Assembly: GCA_033763695.1 (NCBI GenBank)
Contig: JANRKB010000037.1
Location: 62,001 to 126,000 of the forward strand
Direction: 5' to 3'
Source: JANRKB01 sp033763695
GTDB lineage: Bacteria > Planctomycetota > Phycisphaerae > Phycisphaerales > UBA1924
DNA: 64,000 nucleotides
Shown: positions 37,745 to 44,868 of the stretch, one piece after another
Numbering within the stretch: the stretch's first letter is position 1
How the letters are laid out: every line of letters begins with the position of its first letter
The notes under the pieces: model-generated
What the model saw: the letters and a program-made list of their open reading frames with translations, nothing else
Told to the model about the DNA's origin: nothing
Databases searched by the model: none
Program-made: the position numbers and the translations under genes

Positions 37745-39451
37745 TCAGCAGCCGCTGGCGAACGCGGTCACCATCGTGTCGAAGTCCTCGAACGTCAGCA
37801 TCTGATCGGCGTTGGCGTCGGCGGTCGTTCGCCCAGCCTCGAAGTCCGCGACGAAATCGTCGACATCCTCAAACGTGACAAAGCCGTCGAGGTTGTAGTC
37901 GGCCAGACACCCGCGTGTGCACTCATCAGGAATGTTGTCGTTGTTGCGATCGCTGCTGGTGCCGAGGATGTCTGTGAAGTCCGACACGCCGTTGGCATTG
38001 CAGTCCGATTCCAGGATGCGCCCGGCATCGACGATGCCGTAGCCACGGACGAAGAGCGGATCAGGCCCAAGCCCGGCAAGCGTGCGTGACGCATTCTGAA
38101 TCAGATACTGCCGCATCTGTGCGACGGTCCACGTCGGACGGGCCTGAACAATGCAGGCGACCACGCCAGCGACGATCGGCGTCGAGAGCGATGTGCCGTT
38201 GACGGACACAAGGCCCGTGGTCGACGCCGGCGACACCGTTGCGGTTCCCACGCCGCGCGCGAGCACCTCCGGCTTGACGCGTCCGTCCGCGGTCGGCCCG
38301 CTGGAACTGAAGGATGCACTCTGACCATTCGACGAGACCGCGCCGCAGGTGATCGCGTCGAAGGCATCGGCTGGCGCGCCGAGCGTGCTGGTTGTCGCGT
38401 TGTTGTCCCAACCGCCGTTCCCGGCGGCGACCGTGAAGTGCACGCCGTTGGCGGTGGCGATGTTGACGGCCTTGGTGGTGACTGCGGTCTGACCATCAAA
38501 CGATGCTTGCGTGTACCAATCCGTGTATCCCAGCGATGCCGTCACCATATCCGCGCCTTGGGCCTCGGCGAACTCAAGCCCCGCGACGAAGTAGTCTTCC
38601 TCGACGGGCGTCTCCGTCGGCAGCACCTCGGTCTTACAGAGCACATACGACGCATCGAACGCACCACCGACCAACGTGCCCGGCAGGTACGACGCGAGCG
38701 TGCCGAGGATGAACGTGCCGTGGTCCGCCTGATTCGCCGGATCGGTCGCCTCCTGCCCGGCGTTGTTGTCGTTGTTGATGAAGTCGCGCTCGGCGAGCAC
38801 CCGCAGCGGCTTCGCGGGGTTGTTGAACGCGTTGTGCGTGCGGATGAAGCCGGTGTCGAGGATGCCGACGATGACGCCCTGGCCGGTAAAGCCCGCGGCG
38901 TGCAGCGCCGGCAGGTTCACTTGGCCGAGTTGGTCCGCCGCGATGCCATAGTTGATGGTGTCACGCGACGAGTACGCACCATCGCGCGGAGCGTCGATCG
39001 CAACGGCGGCTTCGTCGCGGCGCGCAATCGCCGTCGCAACGCGCTCGACGCGCGTGACCACAGGCAGCGCGGCGATCGCCTCAAGCTGCGCCCGCGTCCC
39101 GCGCACACTCACGCGATTGAACCAGCGGCTCTCGACGCGAACTCGAGCGCCCGTCCCCTCCACCGCCACGATCGATGCTCGTGCGATCGGCAGATCGCGG
39201 GCATCAAACAACCCCGGATCAGTCCGCCGCAGTTGTCGACGGCGCAGCGCGGCGGGATTTGCCTCGCGCGCCAGTTGATCAATCGCGGCCCGCTCGGCAT
39301 CAATGTTCGCGTATCCCTTGTCGGCAAAGACAACCCACGCCACCGCTTCGCCGTCGCTGGCAAGTTTCGTACTGAGTGCGGGATCCAGAACACCGGCTGA
39401 CGCCGACGCGGCCATCCCCGCGGCAACAACCATGGAAACGAGTTGACGCAT
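37745..39451 (-). CDS. Secreted subtilisin-like serine protease with Cys-terminal dockerin
   Basis: 568 residues from MRQLVSMVVAAGMAASASAG (signal peptide), with GGGAG before the ATG. A propeptide of about 150 residues is followed by the S8 catalytic domain: Asp199 in VGILDTGF, His244 in QADHGTFILG, oxyanion Asn345 in VAAGNGG and Ser421 in NGTSLSTP. All are present, so it should be active. After the catalytic domain comes DCNANGVSDFTDI / DRNNDNIPDEC, a type-3-repeat-like calcium segment. The dockerin pair DYNLDGFVTFEDVDDFVADF and DANADQMLTFEDFDTMVTAF ends SGC and is the most diverged pair in the island. Confidence 0.88.
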   Translation of the reverse strand: MRQLVSMVVAAGMAASASAGVLDPALSTKLASDGEAVAWVVFADKGYANIDAERAAIDQLAREANPAALRRRQLRRTDPGLFDARDLPIARASIVAVEGTGARVRVESRWFNRVSVRGTRAQLEAIAALPVVTRVERVATAIARRDEAAVAIDAPRDGAYSSRDTINYGIAADQLGQVNLPALHAAGFTGQGVIVGILDTGFIRTHNAFNNPAKPLRVLAERDFINNDNNAGQEATDPANQADHGTFILGTLASYLPGTLVGGAFDASYVLCKTEVLPTETPVEEDYFVAGLEFAEAQGADMVTASLGYTDWYTQASFDGQTAVTTKAVNIATANGVHFTVAAGNGGWDNNATTSTLGAPADAFDAITCGAVSSNGQSASFSSSGPTADGRVKPEVLARGVGTATVSPASTTGLVSVNGTSLSTPIVAGVVACIVQARPTWTVAQMRQYLIQNASRTLAGLGPDPLFVRGYGIVDAGRILESDCNANGVSDFTDILGTSSDRNNDNIPDECTRGCLADYNLDGFVTFEDVDDFVADFEAGRTTADANADQMLTFEDFDTMVTAFASGC

Positions 39452-39499
39452 CGCAACGCTCCCTGCGGCCGGCGGCACATCCACGCCCAAGCCACGACC

Positions 39500-39527
39500 A
39501 GCATACCGGCGACTCGCTGAAATCCAA
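39500..39527 (-). promoter_or_regulatory. Candidate promoter of the subtilase gene
   Basis: Minus strand TTGGAT (39527-39522), 16 bases, TATGCT (39505-39500), about 50 bases before the ATG. Confidence 0.45.
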
Positions 39528-39557
39528 GCACGAAGATGGCAGTCGACACGACGACAC

Positions 39558-39589
39558 AAGAACAACGCGGGGTATGTGCCCCGCGTTGT
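39558..39589 (-). terminator. Terminator-like hairpin of the EEP-nuclease gene
   Basis: Perfect 11-bp inverted repeat ACAACGCGGGG / CCCCGCGTTGT with a 6-base loop, 28 bases past the stop at 39617. On the minus strand TCTTGTG follows, a weak T tract. Confidence 0.65.
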
Positions 39590-39616
39590 CCAATCGATCA
39601 GGTTGTCAGAGTCGCC

Positions 39617-41188
39617 TTAGCAAGGCGTCTCGAACGCGGCGACGAATGCATCGAAGTCGGTGAAGTCGACGAAGCCGTCGTTGTTGAAGTCCGCGCCGGG
39701 GCCGTCGGTCTCAAAGGCTGAGACGAACGCGTCGAAGTCGGTGAAGTCGACGAAGCCGTCGTTGTTGAAGTCTGCCGGGCAGGACGGAGCCGCGACCACT
39801 TCGCCGGTGATCGTCACAACGCGAGCGGGCTGCTCGGGCGAGTCACTGTTGATGGTCACGGTGCCGCTCTTGATGCCGGGGGTGCTGGTGTCGATGGTGA
39901 TCGTGTGGCTGTTGCTGCCGCCGCCCGCCGCCTCGACGAACGAGCCACCCGGAGCGCTGAAGCCCGCCGAGCCGGCGAGCGAGTAGTTGAGGTTCGAGAT
40001 GCCCGCGGCGGTCCACAGCGCGACATCGCCGCTGTTGGTCACCGTCAGCGTAACGGACGCGGCATCGCCGACATTCACCGTGCCGAACGAAAGCGTCGTC
40101 GGGCTGCTCACCTTCGCCGGGACGCGGAAGTCAAGGTACACCGGGAGGTGGCCCAGACCCTGCGCCGAAGCGACGAGCGCCTGCGCGATGGTGGCGCCGA
40201 CCATCGTGTTGCCGGCGGTCGTCAGCGTCGTGTTGTACGACGTGCCGTCGTTACCCCAGCAGCGGTACGAGTGATTCGGATCATTCCACGTCGAGGTGCT
40301 GAACGGAATCGACTGGTTGCCGATGTATTCGAAGCCGCTGCCGTTGATGAGGCTCGTGCCGACGAGAATCTGGTCGAGGCGATCATCCATGCCACCGGTG
40401 GCGTCGGCCGGATCCTGCGTATGAATGAAGCGGAAGGCGGAGTTGTTGTTCCACGTGCCGGGGGAGTTGATCGGATCCCAGAAGCGGCCTGTGTTGTTGC
40501 TCTCGGACTGCACCAGCCGCTGATACGCGGTCTGCGAACTGTTCTGGATATTGAGGTCGGCACCGAAGAGGAAGTTCCAGCCGGCGGGAAGCTTGGTGCC
40601 GGCGCCGTTGGTGTCAGTGCCGTTGGCGTTGTCGCGGATCTTGTTGGCCTCGAGCAGGCGGCGGCTCTGATCGCTGCTCGCGCTGCCCGACTTCATGTGG
40701 GCCGAATAGCACGCCAGCCGCGTCGCGGGCAGATCTGCGTAACCCTTGAGCACCACGTCGTAGCGATATGTGTTGCGGGGCGGAAGGCTCGTCGAACCCG
40801 TCACCAGCGACACGACCACCGTGGCCTTGTAGTCGATCTTGCTGGTGCGATAGAAGAACGCGCTGTCCGTGTCCGGGCCGTCGATGAACGGAGCCGCGGC
40901 CCAGTCGCCAGGGCTGCCCGGCGCGGTGTTGAGGATGCTCAGGAAGTTGTTGACGGCGGTCTGCGAAAGAAACTCTTCACCGATAAAGATGTCGGGCGAC
41001 ATCGACTTGCCTTGCAGCGCGAGGGGCGCGGGCACCACGCCGTACACCGCAGTCTGGAACTCGTTGATGCGACCGCTGGAATAGTTGGTGACGTTCCAGT
41101 TGACGACGCGAAGCTGGGCCGAGGCAGTGCCAGCGACAGCGAACAGCGCGAGACAGGCAAAACCGGTGCGAGCGATAGCGCGAGTCAT
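39617..41188 (-). CDS. Secreted endonuclease/exonuclease/phosphatase-family protein with Cys-terminal dockerin
   Basis: 523 residues from MTRAIARTGFACLALF; signal peptide to AGTASAQ, GGAAGAAGAG upstream. EEP-fold landmarks: LRVVNWNVTNY, the metal Glu in FIGEEFLS, CYSAHMKSG, LFGADLNIQ, and GMDDRLDQILVG. The final SDH motif is replaced by GLGHLPVYLDF, so the His is kept but the Asp is not. A second beta domain (about 340-440: VNVGDAASVTLTVTNSGD, SGTVTINSDSPEQP) is the choice-of-anchor D / ASPM-SPD-2-Hydin type. Dockerin units are two near-identical DFNNDGFVDFTDFDAFV segments, ending TPC. Substrate may be DNA, phospholipid or another phosphodiester. Confidence 0.82.
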   Translation of the reverse strand: MTRAIARTGFACLALFAVAGTASAQLRVVNWNVTNYSSGRINEFQTAVYGVVPAPLALQGKSMSPDIFIGEEFLSQTAVNNFLSILNTAPGSPGDWAAAPFIDGPDTDSAFFYRTSKIDYKATVVVSLVTGSTSLPPRNTYRYDVVLKGYADLPATRLACYSAHMKSGSASSDQSRRLLEANKIRDNANGTDTNGAGTKLPAGWNFLFGADLNIQNSSQTAYQRLVQSESNNTGRFWDPINSPGTWNNNSAFRFIHTQDPADATGGMDDRLDQILVGTSLINGSGFEYIGNQSIPFSTSTWNDPNHSYRCWGNDGTSYNTTLTTAGNTMVGATIAQALVASAQGLGHLPVYLDFRVPAKVSSPTTLSFGTVNVGDAASVTLTVTNSGDVALWTAAGISNLNYSLAGSAGFSAPGGSFVEAAGGGSNSHTITIDTSTPGIKSGTVTINSDSPEQPARVVTITGEVVAAPSCPADFNNDGFVDFTDFDAFVSAFETDGPGADFNNDGFVDFTDFDAFVAAFETPC

Positions 41189-41568
41189 CTCTTCTTCCTT
41201 GTGGGTGACAGCGTGGACCGTCGAGAAATCGATTGAGGACAAGTGTAGCCGACTGACGCGCAACTTCCGCCAAGTTTTCGTCAAATCAGGGTTTGCGCTC
41301 GCGTGAAATCCAAGCGCGAAGGTCCGCGAACGCAGGGCGCAATGCGTCAGGACGCCCGAACCGGGGGCGAGCGGCGGGTTCGGGTCGTCCATGTTTTCTT
41401 TGGTCCACCAACGTAACGCCAGCTTCGAGTCGGGCATCCCAACGCCCGCCGCTCTTCCAGGGGGTGCTCCCGCGCATCGCGGAGCCCAAGCGGGCATCGG
41501 CCCGCACGACGCAAGACTCGCCATCCCGCAGCCCACACCACACCTCGCCGCGCGCGAAAGGAACACGC
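41189..41568. other. Divergent intergenic region
   Basis: 380 bases between the EEP-nuclease gene and the SDR gene. A TACACT -10-like box for the minus gene is at 41247-41242. The rest shows no gene; the frames that cross it are shadows of the SDR and metG region. Confidence 0.4.
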
Positions 41569-42366
41569 ATGGACTCTGCACGCATCGACTCCAAGAGCTT
41601 TGATCTCAAGGGCAAAGTCGCGTTCATCACCGGCGGCACGTCGGGCATCGGCAAGGCCACGGCGATCGAGTTTGCCCGCCGCGGCGCGCACGTCGTCTTC
41701 ACCGGGCGTCGGGCCGCAGAGGGCCAGACCGTCGCCGAACAGGTGCGCACGGCAGGCGCGGCAGCCGGTGTGAAGGCCGTCTTCGTTCAAGGCGACGTCA
41801 GCAAGGACGCCGACATCCGTCGCGCTGTTGACGAAGCGTTGAATCTCACCGGCAAACTCGACTTCGCCTTCAACAACGCAGGCGTCGAAGGCATCGTCGG
41901 CTCGCCGACGATTGAGCAGACCGAAGAGAACTACGACCACGTGATGAATATCAACGTCAAGGGCGTGCTGCTCAGCCTCAAGTACGAGCTCCGCGCGATG
42001 CTCGCGTCCGGCGGCGGCTCGATCATCAACAACGCCAGCATTGCCGGGTCCATCGGCATGCCCGGCATGAGCGTCTACATCGCCAGCAAGCACGCCGTGC
42101 TCGGCCTCACCAAGACCGCGGCACTTGAGGTCGCTAAGAACAACATCCGTGTTAACGCCGTCTCCCCGGCAGCGATCGAGACGGAGATGTACGACCGCTT
42201 CGCCACCAGCGATGACGCTCGCAACTCCATGGCCTCGCTCCACCCGATCGGTCGCGTCGGCAAGGCCGAAGAGATCGCCAAGGCCGTGGTCTTCCTCGCG
42301 TCCAGCGACGCATCGTTCATCACCGGTCTTGATCTGAAGGTCGACGGCGGATTCACGGTGCCCTGA
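41569..42366 (+). CDS. Short-chain dehydrogenase/reductase (glucose 1-dehydrogenase-like)
   Basis: 265 residues from MDSARIDSKSFDLKGK with AAAGGA upstream. Cofactor motif ITGGTSGIGKA, then VFTGRR, FNNAGVEG, the catalytic Ser in INNASIAG, and Tyr-x-x-x-Lys in VYIASKHAV. INVKGVLLSLKYEL, NAVSPAAIETEM and the C-terminal FITGLDLKVDGGFTV are classical SDR features. FTGRR after strand 2 suggests NADP preference. The substrate is not predictable. It lies 57 bases before metG but that gene has its own promoter-like box. Confidence 0.88.
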   Translation: MDSARIDSKSFDLKGKVAFITGGTSGIGKATAIEFARRGAHVVFTGRRAAEGQTVAEQVRTAGAAAGVKAVFVQGDVSKDADIRRAVDEALNLTGKLDFAFNNAGVEGIVGSPTIEQTEENYDHVMNINVKGVLLSLKYELRAMLASGGGSIINNASIAGSIGMPGMSVYIASKHAVLGLTKTAALEVAKNNIRVNAVSPAAIETEMYDRFATSDDARNSMASLHPIGRVGKAEEIAKAVVFLASSDASFITGLDLKVDGGFTVP

Positions 42367-42411
42367 GCGATGGTCGTCGATGATGAGCCTTCGCAGCGCC
42401 GCATCGCCCCC

Positions 42412-42417
42412 TAAACT
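42412..42417 (+). promoter_or_regulatory. -10-like TAAACT exactly six bases before metG
   Basis: TAAACT then GCGGCC then ATG. A fair -35 (TTCGCA, 42390-42395) is 16 bases upstream. The spacing predicts a leaderless transcript. Confidence 0.45.
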
Positions 42418-42423
42418 GCGGCC

Positions 42424-44019
42424 ATGACGACCCGCTACATCACCACCCCCATCTACTACGTCAACGACCGCCCGCACATCGGGCACTGCTACACCACGCT
42501 CCTCGCCGACGTGCTCGCCCGTGCCGCCCGCCTCGCCGACCCCGCCGGCGGCACGTTCTTCCTCACCGGCACCGACGAACACGCCGACAAGGTCGTGACC
42601 AGTGCGGCGGACCACCACGTCACCCCTATCCAGTGGGCCGATCGCAACGCCGAGGAGTTCAAGAAGGCCTTCGCCTTCATGAATACCTCGCACGATGACT
42701 TCATCCGCACCACGCAAGACCGGCACATCAGCAAGGTCCGCGAGTACATCCGCGCTCTGCAGGCCAGCGGCGATATCTACCTGGGCGACTACGTCGGGTG
42801 GTTCGACCCCTCGCAGGAGGAGTACCTCACCGAGACCACCGCCAAGGAACACAACTACCTCTCGCCCGTCACCGGCAAGCCGCTCGTCAAGAAGACGGAG
42901 AAGAACTACTTCTTCAAACTCAGCGCGTACGAGACGCGCCTCCGCGAGCACATCGAGAGCACCAAGGACTTCATCAAGCCCGACGCTCGCCGCAACGAAG
43001 TGCTCGGCCGCCTGCGCCAAGGCCTGCAAGACGTGCCGATCAGTCGCGCGGTGACCGACGACCCGACGAGCCAATGGGGCATCCGCATGCCCGACGACGC
43101 GGGCCATCGCATCTATGTGTGGATCGATGCGCTCTTCAACTACCTGAGCGTGGTCGACACGCCCGAGCGCGCGCACCTGTGGCCGGCGCAGATTCACCTG
43201 ATCGCCAAGGACATTTTGTGGTTCCACGCGGTGATCTGGCCCGCGCTGCTGATGGCGCTCAAGCGGGACCTGCCGCGAACGGTGTACGCGCACTCGTACT
43301 GGGTGCGCGAAGGCCGCAAGATGAGCAAGAGTTTGGGCAACTTTGTGACGCTCGAAGTGCTGCAGGCGTATGTGGCGAAGTACTCGCTCGACGCGGTGCG
43401 CTGGTATCTCGTGACCCAGGGCCCGCTGCGCGAGACCGACGCGGACTTCAGCCACGCGAAGTTTGTCGAGACCTACAACGCCGAACTCGCCAACGGCATC
43501 GGCAACTGCACCAGCCGCGTCGGGAACATGATCGCGAGGTACTTCGATGGCAAGATGCCCGCGGCCGCCACCAGCGGCCCGCATGCAGGCTACGACTTTG
43601 CGGCCCTCACTTCGACCGCAGTGAAGACTTCGCTCGACGCGAGCCATGGCGGCGACGCCTCAACCGCAGTCTTCCAAGGCATCGAACTCGTGCGCCACGT
43701 CGACGGCTACATCAACACCACGGCGCCGTTCAAGCTCGCCAAGCTCGTCGAGAGCGACCCGAGCAAGAAGGGTGAACTGGCGACGATCCTCTTCAACTGT
43801 GCCGAGACGCTGCGCATCGCATCGCTGCTGCTCACGCCGGCGATGCCGACGAAGATCGCGGAGTTGTGGTCGCTGTGGAACTGTGGGCCGGCCGCAGGCG
43901 TGCCGCTCGCGACGCTGGCGACCTTTGCCGGGCCGCACGCGCTCAAGCCCGGCAGCGGCATCAGCAAGGGCGACCCACTGTTTATGCGTGCAGATGTTGC
44001 CGAAGCGCCGCCGGCGTGA
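42424..44019 (+). CDS. metG: Methionyl-tRNA synthetase
   Basis: 531 residues. Class I signatures HIGH (PHIGHCYTTLLADV) and KMSKS (GRKMSKSLGNFV) are intact. FFLTGTDEHADKV and GWFDPSQEEYLTE are MetRS-type; the latter lies where the zinc-knuckle insertion can occur and has no knuckle cysteines. YVWIDALFNYLS and WFHAVIWPALLMA follow. The C-terminal anticodon domain (about 360-500) includes YNAELANGIGNCTSR, with no EMAP/Trbp111-type tRNA-binding extension. It charges initiator and elongator tRNA-Met. Confidence 0.95.
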   Translation: MTTRYITTPIYYVNDRPHIGHCYTTLLADVLARAARLADPAGGTFFLTGTDEHADKVVTSAADHHVTPIQWADRNAEEFKKAFAFMNTSHDDFIRTTQDRHISKVREYIRALQASGDIYLGDYVGWFDPSQEEYLTETTAKEHNYLSPVTGKPLVKKTEKNYFFKLSAYETRLREHIESTKDFIKPDARRNEVLGRLRQGLQDVPISRAVTDDPTSQWGIRMPDDAGHRIYVWIDALFNYLSVVDTPERAHLWPAQIHLIAKDILWFHAVIWPALLMALKRDLPRTVYAHSYWVREGRKMSKSLGNFVTLEVLQAYVAKYSLDAVRWYLVTQGPLRETDADFSHAKFVETYNAELANGIGNCTSRVGNMIARYFDGKMPAAATSGPHAGYDFAALTSTAVKTSLDASHGGDASTAVFQGIELVRHVDGYINTTAPFKLAKLVESDPSKKGELATILFNCAETLRIASLLLTPAMPTKIAELWSLWNCGPAAGVPLATLATFAGPHALKPGSGISKGDPLFMRADVAEAPPA

Positions 44020-44034
44020 GACCTGCCGTCGCGC

Positions 44035-44772
44035 TCACGTCTCGGCGTCGTCATCGCCCGTCAGCGGCAGCGTCTGCACCGCGCGCATCACATATGGCCA
44101 GCCGCTCAGAATCGTCACGGCCACCGTCACCCACACCGTGATGTCAATCAGCCAGCGACCAAACGTCCCCGGCAACGCGGGCATGATGCCCAGCGTGATC
44201 AGCACGGTCGGAATGGCGATGCTCTGGACAAGCATCTTGGCCTTCCCCGCCTTCGACGCGGCAAAATTGAAGCCCTTGGCCTCAAGCAGCCCGCGCAGTG
44301 AAGTCACGAGCAACTCACGCCCAAGAATGACGATCGTCATGAGCGCTGACACGCCGCTGATCTGAAGGTGCGCGCCCGCGGGACGCACCTGGAAGAGCGG
44401 ACTGGCGAGCATGACAAACCCGCCGAGCACGAGCACCTTGTCCGCGAACGGATCCATGACGCGCCCGAACTTGCTGGTCACCTTCCACCGCCGCGCGAGC
44501 AGCCCGTCGATCATGTCGGTCACCGCCGCGATGATGAATAACGCCGCGGCGACGAGATAGAACGCGATCGGCGCACGCAGAGACGGCCCCGTACCGCTGA
44601 GCAGCTCGGCGGGATAGCGCCAGAACGAGAGCGTGATGAAGAACGCCGCCGCAAGAATGAGCCGCAGAATCGTCAACAGATTCGGCGCGGCACGTCTCCA
44701 CGCGGCGGTCGCGCGGGCCACGACGACGGGTTGACGGGCCGGCACGGCCAGCGGGTCGTTCACGCCCGTCAT
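44035..44772 (-). CDS. pgsA: CDP-diacylglycerol--glycerol-3-phosphate 3-phosphatidyltransferase
   Basis: 245 residues starting MTGVNDPLAVPARQ. The CDP-alcohol phosphatidyltransferase signature is complete: DMIDGLLARR, eight residues, G, then MDPFADK, i.e. D-x2-DG-x2-AR-x8-G-x3-D-x3-D. NLLTILRLILA opens the first TM segment; about six TM segments in all. It makes phosphatidylglycerol phosphate in the inner membrane. A cluster of basic residues precedes the first TM segment. Convergent with metG (16 bases apart) and divergent from the methyltransferase gene. Confidence 0.9.
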   Translation of the reverse strand: MTGVNDPLAVPARQPVVVARATAAWRRAAPNLLTILRLILAAAFFITLSFWRYPAELLSGTGPSLRAPIAFYLVAAALFIIAAVTDMIDGLLARRWKVTSKFGRVMDPFADKVLVLGGFVMLASPLFQVRPAGAHLQISGVSALMTIVILGRELLVTSLRGLLEAKGFNFAASKAGKAKMLVQSIAIPTVLITLGIMPALPGTFGRWLIDITVWVTVAVTILSGWPYVMRAVQTLPLTGDDDAET

Positions 44773-44868
44773 GGTACGACCGCCCCCCCACCGCTGCGAC
44801 CCCGGCCGCGGCTGATCGCACAGAATCCGTCCGAGCCGCATCCGGCGCGTTCGCTACGCTGGCGGCTC

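Noticed and set aside
15398..41188. Recurrent 60-base dockerin DNA segments as a possible CRISPR or insertion-sequence array
   Set aside because: Each copy lies at the 3' end of a coding frame and translates to the same protein module; spacing is gene-sized, there are no spacers, and no transposase is present.
41347..43647. 766-codon minus-strand frame opposite the SDR and metG genes
   Set aside because: Crosses two well-identified genes on the other strand and has no recognisable motif; shadow frame.
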